DNA of 53,493 bases, from positions 1 to 53,493 of the forward strand of contig CAJKKQ010000019.1 in the NCBI GenBank assembly GCA_905200545.1. The letters are read 5' to 3'. Both the position numbers and the translations under genes were made by a program. This document shows, in pieces, positions 44,548 through 53,243 of this stretch; position 1 is the first letter of the stretch, and each line of letters begins with the position of its first letter. The stretch is from an uncultured Oscillibacter sp. (GTDB taxonomy: Bacteria > Bacillota > Clostridia > Oscillospirales > Oscillospiraceae). The notes below the pieces were generated by a model. It searched no databases. It had not been told where the DNA came from and saw only the letters and a program-made list of their open reading frames with translations.

Positions 44548-46185
44548 TTAACCTTCGCCGAAGAACAGCTTCATATCGTCTTCCACGGTACCGATGCCGG
44601 AGATCCCGAAGTTCTCCACCAATACCTTGGCCACGTTGGGGCTCAGGAAGGCGGGCAGGGTGGGGCCCAGGTGGATGTTCTTCACCCCCAGGTACAGCAG
44701 GGCCAGCAGCACGATGACCGCCTTCTGCTCGTACCAGGCAATGTTGTAGACGATGGGCAGATCGTTGATGTCCTCCAGCCCAAAGACCTCCTTGAGCTTC
44801 AGAGCGATCACCGCCAGAGAGTAGGAGTCGTTGCACTGGCCGGCGTCCAGTACCCGGGGAATGCCGCCGATGTCCCCCAGATCCAGCTTGTTGTACTTGT
44901 ACTTGGCGCAGCCGGCGGTGAGGATCACCGCATCCTGAGGCAGGGCCTTGGCAAACTCCGTATAATACTCCCGGCTCTTGGCACGGCCGTCACAGCCGGC
45001 CATGACTACGAACTTCCGGATGGCGCCGGACTTCACTGCTTCCACAATCTTATCAGCCAGGGCGAGCACCTGGGCGTGGGCAAAGCCGCCCACAATTTCG
45101 CCTTGCTCGATCTCCTGGGGAGGCGCGCACCGCTTGGCGTGGGCAATGAGGTCGGAGAAGTCCTTTTCCTCCCCGATGCCGCCGGGGATATGCTTGCAGC
45201 CGGGATAGCCCGCCGCACCGGTGGTGTACAGGCGATCCTTGTAGCTGTCCTTGGGAGGCACGATGCAGTTGGTGGTCATGAGGATGGGGCCGTGGAAGGA
45301 TTCAAACTCCTCCTTCTGCTTCCACCAGGCGTTGCCGTAGTTGCCTACAAAATTGGGATACTTCTTGAAGGCGGGGTAGTAGTGAGCGGGTAGCATCTCG
45401 GAGTGGGTGTAGACGTCCACGCCGGTGCCCTGGGTCTGCTCAAGGAGCATTTCCAGATCCCGCAGGTCGTGGCCGGAGACCAGAATGCCGGGATTCTTTC
45501 CTGCCCCGATGGAGACTTTGGTGATCTCGGGATTGCCGTAGGCCTGGGTATTGGCCTTATCCAGCAGGGCCATGCCAGAGACACCGTGCTTGCCCGTTTC
45601 CAGGGTCAGGGCCACCAGATCGTCGGCGGTCAGATTGTCGTCCAGAGTGGCAGCCAGGGCACGCTGCAGGAAGGCGTCCACATCCTCATCGTCCTGCATC
45701 AGGGCGTTGGCGTGTTTGGAGTAGGCGGACAGGCCCTTGAGACCGTAGGTGATGAGCTCCCGGAGAGAACGGATGTCCTCGTTCTCCGTGGACAGCACGC
45801 CTACGGTTTTTGCTTTTTGCTCCCAGTTGTCGGAGCCATCCCACAAAGCGGCCTGGGGCAGGATGCCGGCGTCCTTGACTCGGGGAAGCAGCTTCTCTTT
45901 CACAGCCAGCGTGGTGCGAATGCGCTCCTCAATGGCAGCCTTGTCGAAGTTGGCGTTGGTGATGGTGGTGAAGAGGTTCAGGGTGATGAGGTGGTTGACT
46001 TCTCCCTCCACACTCTCCCCCTGGGCCCGCAGAGCCGTGGTGACGGCGGATAAGCCCTTGGTGACATAGACCAGCAGATCCTGCATGGCTGCTACATCCG
46101 GCTGCTTGCCGCACACGCCCACGCGGGTGCAGCCGGAGCATCCGGCGGTCTCCTGGCACTGATAGCAAAACATGTTGTGTTCCAT
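44548..46185 (-). CDS. hcp: hybrid cluster protein (hydroxylamine reductase)
   Basis: A 545-residue HCP. The N-terminal cysteines are C7-x2-C10-x8-C19-x5-C25 ([21 protein letters not shown]), the [4Fe-4S] pattern of anaerobes. Hybrid-cluster ligands appear in [58 protein letters not shown] and [13 protein letters not shown]. The protein handles nitrosative stress (NO or hydroxylamine). The start at 46185 has GGAGG upstream; ten more in-frame residues are possible but would include that site. The promoter carries a palindrome at -41.5. Confidence 0.95.
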   Translation of the reverse strand: MEHNMFCYQCQETAGCSGCTRVGVCGKQPDVAAMQDLLVYVTKGLSAVTTALRAQGESVEGEVNHLITLNLFTTITNANFDKAAIEERIRTTLAVKEKLLPRVKDAGILPQAALWDGSDNWEQKAKTVGVLSTENEDIRSLRELITYGLKGLSAYSKHANALMQDDEDVDAFLQRALAATLDDNLTADDLVALTLETGKHGVSGMALLDKANTQAYGNPEITKVSIGAGKNPGILVSGHDLRDLEMLLEQTQGTGVDVYTHSEMLPAHYYPAFKKYPNFVGNYGNAWWKQKEEFESFHGPILMTTNCIVPPKDSYKDRLYTTGAAGYPGCKHIPGGIGEEKDFSDLIAHAKRCAPPQEIEQGEIVGGFAHAQVLALADKIVEAVKSGAIRKFVVMAGCDGRAKSREYYTEFAKALPQDAVILTAGCAKYKYNKLDLGDIGGIPRVLDAGQCNDSYSLAVIALKLKEVFGLEDINDLPIVYNIAWYEQKAVIVLLALLYLGVKNIHLGPTLPAFLSPNVAKVLVENFGISGIGTVEDDMKLFFGEG

Positions 46186-46253
46186 TTGTGTTCCTCCATG
46201 ATCCGTGCGCAAGGGCAGGAGCCCCTGGTCGCAGTATCGGGTGATTGATACGC

Positions 46254-46295
46254 AGTATAGTATAGATTGTCCAAAAAGTACGTTGTTTTTACAAC
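46254..46295 (-). promoter_or_regulatory. hcp promoter with Crp/Fnr-type operator at -41.5
   Basis: On the minus strand TATACT (46254-46259) serves as -10 and implies a start near 46247. The perfect 14-bp palindrome GTTGT-TTTT-ACAAC (46282-46295) is then centred at -41.5, the class II activator position. A second overlapping TATACT (46259-46264) would shift this by five. No good -35 is present, as expected for an activated promoter. Confidence 0.6.
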
Positions 46296-46342
46296 AAATA
46301 ACACGGGAAAATCTGGACTTATTGGTCTGAGAACAAGAAGCA

Positions 46343-46378
46343 AAAAATATCCGCCGCAGGGAAACTACCTGCGGCGGA
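46343..46378 (-). terminator. terminator after the prolyl-tRNA deacylase-like gene
   Basis: Perfect 10-bp arms (46351-46360 and 46368-46377) with a 7-base loop; the minus strand continues ATATTTTTTG. Confidence 0.88.
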
Positions 46379-46392
46379 CAGATGGAACACAG

Positions 46393-46932
46393 TTACAGAT
46401 CTACCACGGTGACATCGTGACCGGTGGAGGGGAGGAATTTTTCCAGAATATCAGAGGTTTTGAGCTTCAGGCTGCTGGTACAGATGCAGGGGTGGCAGCT
46501 CATATACTCCGCCTGATAAACCTCCCGCTCCATGAGAAAGCGGACGGCGTGCCCGGTATCGTTCATAAGTCCCAGCACTGTGGCGGAGCCGGGGGTGCAG
46601 TGGAGAAGGTTCCACAGCTCCTCCTCCGGGGCGAAGGACAGACGGGCGGAGCTGATCTGGTGGCTCAGGTCCTTGGTGTGAAAGGGCTTGTCTGGCCCCA
46701 TGGCCAGCAGATAGAACTGGGTTTTCTGGCGGTTGCACAAAAAGAGGTTCTTGCAGATGGGCATGCCCAGGATCTTGCTGACCTCGGCGCATTTTTCCAT
46801 ATTGTCGGCAGGTTCACTGGACACCCGGTCATAGTCGATCCCCAGCTTTTCCAGCGCTTCAAAAGCTGCTTCCTCCTGGGGAAGCAGCGGGCCCTCCGGA
46901 CGGGTGTTGTGAAAGAGAGGAGAGATGTCCAT
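46393..46932 (-). CDS. prolyl-tRNA editing/YbaK-domain protein
   Basis: A 179-residue YbaK/ProX-type protein (prolyl-tRNA synthetase-associated domain) that removes wrong amino acids such as Ala from tRNA-Pro. Typical parts are LFHNTRPEGPLLPQEEAAF, PICKNLFLCNRQKTQFYLLA, the Lys in NLFLCNRQK region, TPGSATVLGLMNDTGHAVRF and YMSCHPCICTSSLKL. Length fits the free-standing ProXp-ala group. It lies 3 bases after murC on the same strand, so it is probably cotranscribed. Confidence 0.87.
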   Translation of the reverse strand: MDISPLFHNTRPEGPLLPQEEAAFEALEKLGIDYDRVSSEPADNMEKCAEVSKILGMPICKNLFLCNRQKTQFYLLAMGPDKPFHTKDLSHQISSARLSFAPEEELWNLLHCTPGSATVLGLMNDTGHAVRFLMEREVYQAEYMSCHPCICTSSLKLKTSDILEKFLPSTGHDVTVVDL

Positions 46933-46935
46933 GGC

Positions 46936-48321
46936 TCACGCCTCCGATTGCAGAAGTTTTTCGCCAACCCGGTAGATATCCCCGGCGCCTACGGTCAAAA
47001 TCAGGTCTCCGGGCTGGGCGATGGAGCGCAGCTGCTCTGTTACCTTATCCAGGGTGGAGCAGTATACAGACCCCGGGATGTTGCGGCACAGGTCTGCGGA
47101 GGAGATCCCCAGGGTGTTCTGTTCCCGGGCGGCAAAGATCTCCGCCAGAATGGCCACGTCCGCCTGCTTCAGCTCCTCCACAAACCGGTCAAAAAGCTTG
47201 GCGGTACGGGTATAGGTATGGGGCTGGAAAGCCAGGATCAGCCGCTTGGGATTCATCTTGCGGGCGGCAGTCATCAGAGCGTGGAGCTCGTCGGGGTGGT
47301 GGGCGTAGTCGTCGTATACCTGGGCGCCGTGATAGGTGCCCTTGTACTCAAACCGGCGCCCGGCGCCTGTAAAGGAGGCCAACCCCTCTTCCACCGCTTT
47401 GCCGGGGATCCCCAGCACGAAAGCGGAGCTGGCGGCAGCCAGCGCATCCAGCACGTTGTGCCGGCCATAGAGCTGCAGGTCTACGTGGGCGTAGAATTCA
47501 CCCTGGATCATCACATCAAAGCTGGGGTGGCCGTCCTTTTCCACCAGATTGGCAGCAGTGCAGTCGGCGGGACGATCCAGGCCAAAGGTGAATATCGGAC
47601 GCCCCAGATCTGCCAGGGCTTCCATAGCACCGTCGTTGTCGGCGTTGGCAATGATGTGCCCTACCGGAGGTACCAGCTGGGCAAACTTACGGAAGGAGTG
47701 CTCGATATCCCGCAGATCCTTAAAAAAGTCCAGATGGTCTTCCTCTACATTGAGAATCACCGCCACCGTGGGATAGAAGCTCAGAAAGCTGTTGCAGTAC
47801 TCGCAGGACTCCATGATGATGGTGTCCCCGTGGCCCACCCGATAGCCGGCGTGGAGCAGAGGCAGTGTTCCGCCGATCATCACCGTGGGATCTGCATGAG
47901 CGGCCATAAAGATATGGGTGCACATGGAGGTGGTGGTGGTTTTGCCGTGGGTGCCGGATACACACAGCGCATTGGGATAGCGCTGCATGATGGCGCCCCA
48001 GGCCTGGGCCCGCTCGTAGACGGGAATGCCCCGGGCCACGGCGCCTGCAATCTCCGGATTGCCGTCGTGGACGGCGGCAGTGCGGATCACCAGGTCACAG
48101 TCCCCCAGGTTGTCGGCGTTGTGGCCGATGGAGACGGGGATCCCCATAGAGCGCAGGTGCTTGACGGTGTCGCTGTCAGTCATGTCGGAGCCCTGAACCC
48201 GCAGGCCCATACCCTGAAGGACCTCCGCCAGAGGGCACATGGATACACCGCCGATGCCCACCAGATGCGCCCGCTTTCCGGGAACCAGATAGTCGCGGAT
48301 GGGATTGGGATTGTTCATCAT
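46936..48321 (-). CDS. murC: UDP-N-acetylmuramate--L-alanine ligase
   Basis: A 461-residue Mur ligase that adds L-Ala to UDP-MurNAc in peptidoglycan synthesis. It has KRAHLVGIGGVSMCPLAEVL, the P-loop LCVSGTHGKTTTTSMCTHIF, and AQVYDDYAHHPDELHALMTA. The start at 48321 (MMNNPNPIRDY) has AAAGGAAG upstream. The frame stays open much further upstream (to 49578), but only because it runs antisense to cca. It is divergent from cca. Confidence 0.95.
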   Translation of the reverse strand: MMNNPNPIRDYLVPGKRAHLVGIGGVSMCPLAEVLQGMGLRVQGSDMTDSDTVKHLRSMGIPVSIGHNADNLGDCDLVIRTAAVHDGNPEIAGAVARGIPVYERAQAWGAIMQRYPNALCVSGTHGKTTTTSMCTHIFMAAHADPTVMIGGTLPLLHAGYRVGHGDTIIMESCEYCNSFLSFYPTVAVILNVEEDHLDFFKDLRDIEHSFRKFAQLVPPVGHIIANADNDGAMEALADLGRPIFTFGLDRPADCTAANLVEKDGHPSFDVMIQGEFYAHVDLQLYGRHNVLDALAAASSAFVLGIPGKAVEEGLASFTGAGRRFEYKGTYHGAQVYDDYAHHPDELHALMTAARKMNPKRLILAFQPHTYTRTAKLFDRFVEELKQADVAILAEIFAAREQNTLGISSADLCRNIPGSVYCSTLDKVTEQLRSIAQPGDLILTVGAGDIYRVGEKLLQSEA

Positions 48322-48447
48322 GAAGCGGAACTTCCTTTCAAAGCACTTGCCGCGTTGCAAAGACGGCCAAAGCGTTGTATAATCATTAAGCAATTTATTA
48401 TAGTACGGAAAAAAGAGAAATGCAACCGAAATGAGGGGGATGATGTC

Positions 48448-49812
48448 TTGAAAATTCCAGAATCTGCTGACCGGGTCATGGAAGTGCTGGAGTCGGCAGG
48501 ACATCAGGCATGGTGTGTGGGCGGCTGCGTGCGGGACGGCCTCCTGGGGAGGGTACCGGAGGATTGGGATATTACCACCGACGCCCTGCCGGAGGAGACC
48601 CTGGACCTCTTCGGAGAGCAGGCAGTTCCCACGGGACTTCGCCACGGCACCATCACTGTGCGGACAAAGACCGGCGCCATCGAGGTGACCACCTTCCGGG
48701 TAGATGGCGCGTACCGGGATCACAGGCGGCCGGAATCTGTTTGCTTTACCCGCTCCCTGGAGGAGGATCTGCGACGGCGGGACTTCACCATCAATGCTAT
48801 GGCAGTGGATCGCCGGGGAGAGCTGCGGGATCCCTTTGGAGGGAGAGACGACCTGCGGCGGCGGGTACTGCGGTGTGTGGGTGAGCCCGGGCAGCGCTTT
48901 GGCGAGGACGCCTTGCGGATCCTCCGGGGCATGCGGTTTGCGGCTGTGTTGGAATTTTCTATTGAGGATCGCACGGCCGAGGGGCTGCACGCGTGCCGGG
49001 AATTGCTGGGGGAGATCGCCCCGGAGCGTATCTGGAAGGAGCTGCTGGGACTGCTGACAGGAGTGGATGCTGCCGCCGTGCTGCGGAGATTTCCCGATGT
49101 AGTGGGGGTGTTCTGGCCGGAGATTTCCCGGATGGTAGGGTTTCCCCAGAACAATGTCCACCACTGCTACGATGTGTGGGAGCATACCCTTCATGCTCTG
49201 GACGCTGTGCCTCCGGAGCCGGAATTGCGGCTGACTATGCTCCTTCATGATATTGGAAAGCCAAAATGCTTTACAGAAGATGCGGAGGGGAACAGCCATT
49301 TCCACGGACATCCCGCAGTGAGCGCCGCCATGGCGGAGGAGATGCTCCGGCGCCTGCGGGCGGACAACGCCACCCGGGAGACAGTGGTACGGCTGGTAGC
49401 GTGGCATGACCGGAATATCCCCCGCACAGAGGAGGGCGTGGCCAAAGCCTTGGGAGAGCTGGGGGAGCGGGATCTGCGGCGGCTTTTCCAGGTGAAGCGG
49501 GCGGACAATCTGGCCCAGGCTCCGGCATTTCGGGCTACCCAGGCAGAGATCGATAAGGCCCAGGCCATCCTGGATCACCTGCTGGCTGAGAATGCCTGTG
49601 TTTCTTTAAAGCAACTATCTGTAAAGGGGAATGACTTGCTTGGTATTGGCCTGACCGGTAGAGCCGTGGGGAAGATGCTGCAAGCGCTTTTGACAGCAGT
49701 CATGGAGGGGAATGTCCCCAATTCCCGGGATGCACTGCTGGATCTGGCACGGGAACTGTCCAGGCCGTGCCCGGAGCAGTCGTCAGCCTATTCTGCCGGC
49801 GAATCTCTGTGA
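48448..49812 (+). CDS. cca: CCA tRNA nucleotidyltransferase with HD domain
   Basis: A 454-residue enzyme that adds or repairs the CCA end of tRNA. The nucleotidyltransferase head has AWCVGGCVRDGLLGRVPEDW and DITTDA, then RRRDFTINAMAVDR and DALRILRGMRFAA. A C-terminal HD domain has LTMLLHDIGKPKCF and HFHGHPAVSA. The start is TTG at 48448, 8 bases after GAGGGGG; no ATG in frame is near. The frame extends far upstream antisense to murC, but nothing there supports an earlier start. Confidence 0.93.
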   Translation: MKIPESADRVMEVLESAGHQAWCVGGCVRDGLLGRVPEDWDITTDALPEETLDLFGEQAVPTGLRHGTITVRTKTGAIEVTTFRVDGAYRDHRRPESVCFTRSLEEDLRRRDFTINAMAVDRRGELRDPFGGRDDLRRRVLRCVGEPGQRFGEDALRILRGMRFAAVLEFSIEDRTAEGLHACRELLGEIAPERIWKELLGLLTGVDAAAVLRRFPDVVGVFWPEISRMVGFPQNNVHHCYDVWEHTLHALDAVPPEPELRLTMLLHDIGKPKCFTEDAEGNSHFHGHPAVSAAMAEEMLRRLRADNATRETVVRLVAWHDRNIPRTEEGVAKALGELGERDLRRLFQVKRADNLAQAPAFRATQAEIDKAQAILDHLLAENACVSLKQLSVKGNDLLGIGLTGRAVGKMLQALLTAVMEGNVPNSRDALLDLARELSRPCPEQSSAYSAGESL

Positions 49813-49847
49813 CGATCCTTTATCAAAAGACGAATGAATGGAACAGG

Positions 49848-49882
49848 CGCCCCGCACCAGGAAATGGTGCGGGGCGTTTTTT
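49848..49882. terminator. terminator between cca and the HAD gene
   Basis: Perfect 11-bp arms (49848-49858 and 49866-49876) with a 7-base loop and six T on the + strand; it lies between convergent genes. Confidence 0.9.
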
Positions 49883-50564
49883 ACACAATATCAGGCAGCT
49901 GGCGCAGGTCGTGGATGATGTAGTCAATGCGGAGATCTGCCGGGGCGGGAAGCTTGCCCGGATTGAACCAGCAGCAGGGAAGTGAGGCGTTGTTGGCACC
50001 TCGGATATCGGTAGCCAGGGAGTCTCCAATCACCAAGACATTTTGATGGTTTGTTCCGGGGATCCGGGAGAGCGCATAGTCATAGTAGGCTTTGTCGGGC
50101 TTGGAAGCGCCGGCCTCCTCCGAAATAAACGCATCGGTAATAAGATGGGCGAACACACTGCCCTGCAGGCGGCTGCGCTGGACGGAGGCCACGGCGTTGG
50201 TGGCGATGTAAAGCCGGTGGCCGCGGTTTACCAAAAGACGGCATACCTCTTCTGCGTGGGGAAGCGGATAGACCCCGGAGCCCAGTGCTGCCAGATAGTC
50301 CCGGTTGGCTGCGGCGGGATCCCGATCCAGTCCCAGCGCCCGGAAAAACCGAACAAACCGCTCCAACGTGACGAATTCCTTGGTAACTTCTCCCCGGTCG
50401 AAGGCGTCCCATAGGACCCGGTTGATGTCGTGATAAATCTGCCGCACTTCCGGAGTGTCAGGGACGTCGTGGGCGCGGCACATGGCGGAAAAGGCCTGGC
50501 TGGAGGCCTTGGGAAAGTCGAAAAGGGTATCGTCGGCATCAAACAGCAGATAGGGAAACCGCAT
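49881..50564 (-). CDS. YjjG-family HAD hydrolase
   Basis: A 227-residue HAD phosphatase. The motifs are I: LLFDADDTLFDF; II: YIATNAV (Thr-Asn); III: Lys in GASKPDKAYYDYAL; and IV: VLVIGDSLATDIRGANNA. The pattern matches YjjG-type noncanonical pyrimidine nucleotidases, which clean damaged nucleotides, though substrate cannot be fixed. GGAG precedes the ATG. It is a single gene, divergent from dpaA. Confidence 0.87.
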   Translation of the reverse strand: MRFPYLLFDADDTLFDFPKASSQAFSAMCRAHDVPDTPEVRQIYHDINRVLWDAFDRGEVTKEFVTLERFVRFFRALGLDRDPAAANRDYLAALGSGVYPLPHAEEVCRLLVNRGHRLYIATNAVASVQRSRLQGSVFAHLITDAFISEEAGASKPDKAYYDYALSRIPGTNHQNVLVIGDSLATDIRGANNASLPCCWFNPGKLPAPADLRIDYIIHDLRQLPDIV

Positions 50565-50631
50565 GGAACCGTCAACTCCTTAGTCTATGATGGGATGTTT
50601 TATTCTAGCATCTTTTTCCCCGCCGGGCAAT

Positions 50632-50660
50632 CACGCGTTGGGTGTGCCGCCCATAAGATA
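50632..50660 (+). promoter_or_regulatory. sigma-K-like promoter of dpaAB
   Basis: CAC (50632-50634), 17-base spacer and CATAAGATA (50652-50660), matching the CATAnnnTA -10 of sigma-K promoters, which drive dpaAB in the mother cell in Bacillus. The leader would be only about 14 bases, with the ribosome site at its 5' end. Confidence 0.5.
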
Positions 50661-50678
50661 GTGCGAGGGGGGATATGG

Positions 50679-51527
50679 ATGGGTAAATGTTTTGGCGTGA
50701 TCGGAGGCGACCGGCGTCAGGCGGAACTGGCCCGATTACTGGAGGCTGACGGATATCAGGTTCAGACATATGGACTGGAGGCCTGGCGGGGGAACGGTGT
50801 TTCTCTGGAGCAGGCGGCGTCCGCGGAGGTCATCATACTGCCGCTGCCTTTGTGCAAGGGCGACGGCGTTCTCAACTGCCCGGATGCACCGGTGCCCACG
50901 GCAGAGCTTTTTCGCCTGCTGACGCCCCGACAGCTGGTACTGGCCGGACAGGTTTTACCGGGACAGCAGAAAGAGGCCGAGGAGCGGGGGCTAACCCTTG
51001 TGGATTACTTTCGGCGGGAGGAAGTGACAGTTGCCAATGCCGCCATTACTGCGGAAGCCGCTCTTCAGGTGGCTATGGAGCATCTGGATCGGACGCTGCT
51101 GGGAACGGACTGCCTGGTGTTGGGCTTTGGGCGCATCGGAAAGCTGCTGTCCTTCCGGCTCCATGGGCTGGGGGTGAAGGTGACGGCGGCGGCCCGCAAG
51201 CCGGAAGACCGGGCCTGGATCCGTGCTTTCGGCTGGAAGTCCCTGGACATCAGAAACTTGGATGGTGAGCTTACCCCCTTTGGGGCCGTGTTCAACACGG
51301 TACCCTCTCCGATCCTGGAGAAAGACCTGCTGGCCCAGCTTCCGGCGGAGTGTGTATGCGTGGATCTGGCGTCTCACCCGGGTATTGATATCCACGCCGC
51401 TCAATCGCTGGGGCTGGATGCAGTCTGGGCGCGGTCTTTGCCCGGCCGGTTGGCTCCCGCGGCGGCGGCAGCGGTACTTCGGGATGCGGTCTATTACATT
51501 TTAAAAGAACGAGGTGACCCTGTGTGA
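50679..51527 (+). CDS. dpaA: dipicolinate synthase subunit A
   Basis: A 282-residue SpoVFA/DpaA, which with DpaB oxidises a dihydrodipicolinate-type intermediate to dipicolinic acid for spores. The N-terminus GKCFGVIGGDRRQAELARLL and the second Rossmann fold (DCLVLGFGRIGKLLSFRLHG) are typical, with LPLPLCKGDG between. The start at 50679 has GAGGGGGG upstream; the nearby ATG at 50674 is out of frame. It overlaps dpaB by four bases (GTGA). Confidence 0.93.
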   Translation: MGKCFGVIGGDRRQAELARLLEADGYQVQTYGLEAWRGNGVSLEQAASAEVIILPLPLCKGDGVLNCPDAPVPTAELFRLLTPRQLVLAGQVLPGQQKEAEERGLTLVDYFRREEVTVANAAITAEAALQVAMEHLDRTLLGTDCLVLGFGRIGKLLSFRLHGLGVKVTAAARKPEDRAWIRAFGWKSLDIRNLDGELTPFGAVFNTVPSPILEKDLLAQLPAECVCVDLASHPGIDIHAAQSLGLDAVWARSLPGRLAPAAAAAVLRDAVYYILKERGDPV

Positions 51528-52096
51528 GAAAGGAACGGGTGGGATTCGCGGTATGCGGATCCTTTTGTACCCATCAGCAGGTGTTGAAAGCACTGGAGGC
51601 GCTGGTGGAGGAGTATGAGACAGTGATCCCCATCGTCTCGGAAAACGCTGCGTTCACCGATACACGGTTTGGAACCTCCGATGCCCTGATGGAGCGGCTG
51701 GAGGAATTGACAGGCCATGAGGTTCTGTGCGACATTCCGTCGGTGGAGCCTATCGGCCCCAAGGGACTGCTGGATATCCTGGTGGTGGCGCCTGCCACAG
51801 GCAATACGGTGGCAAAGCTGGCAGCGGGAATCACAGATACTGCCGTTACCATGGCAGTAAAGGCCCATCTGCGCAATGGCCGGCCTGTGGTGATCGCCTT
51901 AGCCAGCAACGACGGCCTGGCGGCGGGAGCTCGGAACATCGGAGAGCTGCTGGTGCGGCGAAACTACTATTTCGTCCCCTTTGGCCAGGATAACCCAGTG
52001 GGAAAACCCTCCTCGCTGGTGGCGGATTTTTCCCGGATTCCGGAGACCGTGGATGCGGCGCTGCGGGGAGAGCAGCTTCAACCGGTACTACTATAA
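51524..52096 (+). CDS. dpaB: dipicolinate synthase subunit B
   Basis: A 190-residue flavoprotein-fold subunit (SpoVFB/DpaB). It has VGFAVCGSFCTHQQVLKALE, VVAPATGNTVAKLAAGITDT and FVPFGQDNPVGKPSSLVADF, all family hallmarks. The start is GTG within the dpaA stop (GTGA), so translation is probably coupled. The pair shows the organism is, or descends from, a spore former. Confidence 0.93.
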   Translation: MRKERVGFAVCGSFCTHQQVLKALEALVEEYETVIPIVSENAAFTDTRFGTSDALMERLEELTGHEVLCDIPSVEPIGPKGLLDILVVAPATGNTVAKLAAGITDTAVTMAVKAHLRNGRPVVIALASNDGLAAGARNIGELLVRRNYYFVPFGQDNPVGKPSSLVADFSRIPETVDAALRGEQLQPVLL

Positions 52097-52118
52097 TATA
52101 ATAGATAAAAACAGTGTG

Positions 52119-52160
52119 CCCAGGGGGAAGGTGCGTTTCGTATCTGCTCCCTGGGTTTCC
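52119..52160 (+). terminator. weak terminator after dpaB
   Basis: A CCCAGGG/CCCTGGG stem around a long loop, followed by TTTCCTT. It is not a strong terminator. Confidence 0.4.
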
Positions 52161-52236
52161 TTAATGGGAAAGAAACGCGATTGTTGGAATTGCTTATGGA
52201 AATTTTCATAAAGCTATGTTATGATGACCAAAAACA

Positions 52237-52259
52237 CGTCCCTGACTTTGTGAGGGACG
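52237..52259 (+). repeat. small hairpin in the degV leader
   Basis: Arms CGTCCCT (52237-52243) and AGGGACG (52253-52259) with a 9-base loop and no T-run, 24 bases before the degV start. A leader structure is possible; no known riboswitch is recognised. Confidence 0.45.
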
Positions 52260-52282
52260 GAGAGAGAAAGGATTTTTGAGGT

Positions 52283-53155
52283 ATGTGTCAGCCTTATGTC
52301 ATTTTAACAGAGTCTTCCTGCGACCTGACACCGGAACTGGTGGAGCAGGCCGGGGTGGAAGTGCTGCCGCTGTCCTTTACCATTGACGGCAAGAATTACC
52401 CCCATTACCCGGATGGGCGGGAATACCCCCTGGATCAGTTTTACAACCGGATGAAGGAAGGGGCGGTGGCAGTCACCGCTGCTGCCAATGTAGCCGAGCT
52501 GTCGGATGGAATGGAAGCACACCTGCGTCAGGGGAAGGACGTGCTCTTCCTCTGTTTTTCCTCCGGCCTTTCCAGCACTCGGGATGCCTGCGCCATTGCG
52601 GCGGGGGAACTTCAGGAGAAGTATCCCGATCGGAAGATCTATACGGTGGATACACTGGCGGCTTCCGGCGGGCAGGGACTGTTGGTGCTGCTGGCAGGCA
52701 GAAAGCGGCTTACGGGTGCCACGATTGAGGAAGTGCGCGACTTTGCCGAGCAGATCAAGCTTCATATCGGACACTGGTTTACCGTGGATAGCCTGACTTA
52801 TCTCAAGCGGGGCGGACGCGTTTCTCCTGCTGCGGCTGCGGTGGGGACTATGTTGAACATCAAACCGGTGCTGCATGTGGACAACGAGGGACATTTGATC
52901 CCGGTGGAGAAAGTCCGGGGAAGAAAGGCTGCCATTCGGGCGCTGTTCCGCCATATGGAGGAGACAGCCATTCCCAATCAGGAGACGGTACTGGTGTGCC
53001 ATACCTGCTGCCGGGAAGAGGCGGAGGGATTGCGGGATCTGGTGCAGGAACGCTTCTCACCCAAGGAGATTCTGATTACGGATGTAGGACCCATCATTGG
53101 AGCCCATACAGGCCCCGGCCTGATGGCACTGTTCTTCGTGGCCAAAGAGCGCTGA
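52283..53155 (+). CDS. DegV family fatty acid-binding protein
   Basis: A 290-residue DegV protein. The N-terminus YVILTESSCDLTPELVEQAG and VLPLSFTIDGKNY, then LFLCFSSGLSSTRDACAIAA, FTVDSLTYLKRGGRVSPAAA, and the end ITDVGPIIGAHTGPGLMALF match the family. DegV (FakB) proteins bind fatty acids and present them to FakA kinase for use in phospholipid synthesis. No FakA gene is adjacent. A terminator follows. Confidence 0.93.
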   Translation: MCQPYVILTESSCDLTPELVEQAGVEVLPLSFTIDGKNYPHYPDGREYPLDQFYNRMKEGAVAVTAAANVAELSDGMEAHLRQGKDVLFLCFSSGLSSTRDACAIAAGELQEKYPDRKIYTVDTLAASGGQGLLVLLAGRKRLTGATIEEVRDFAEQIKLHIGHWFTVDSLTYLKRGGRVSPAAAAVGTMLNIKPVLHVDNEGHLIPVEKVRGRKAAIRALFRHMEETAIPNQETVLVCHTCCREEAEGLRDLVQERFSPKEILITDVGPIIGAHTGPGLMALFFVAKER

Positions 53156-53202
53156 TTTTAGCTGAATCTTTCTCGCCTATAGAATGTATATAGATTGTAC
53201 TG

Positions 53203-53243
53203 ACCTCCGCAGGGAACCCTGTCCGTTCCTTGCGGAGGTTTGT
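53203..53243 (+). terminator. terminator after degV
   Basis: CCTCCGCA/TGCGGAGG stem extended by GAAC/GTTC pairs, with a short loop and TTTG after it. Confidence 0.8.

Noticed and set aside
46267..49812. A + frame of 1181 codons and a - frame (46936-49578) of 880 codons crossing murC and cca
   Set aside because: Each is a real gene (cca, murC) extended through the antisense of the other. Family starts and ribosome sites place the true starts at 48448 and 48321.
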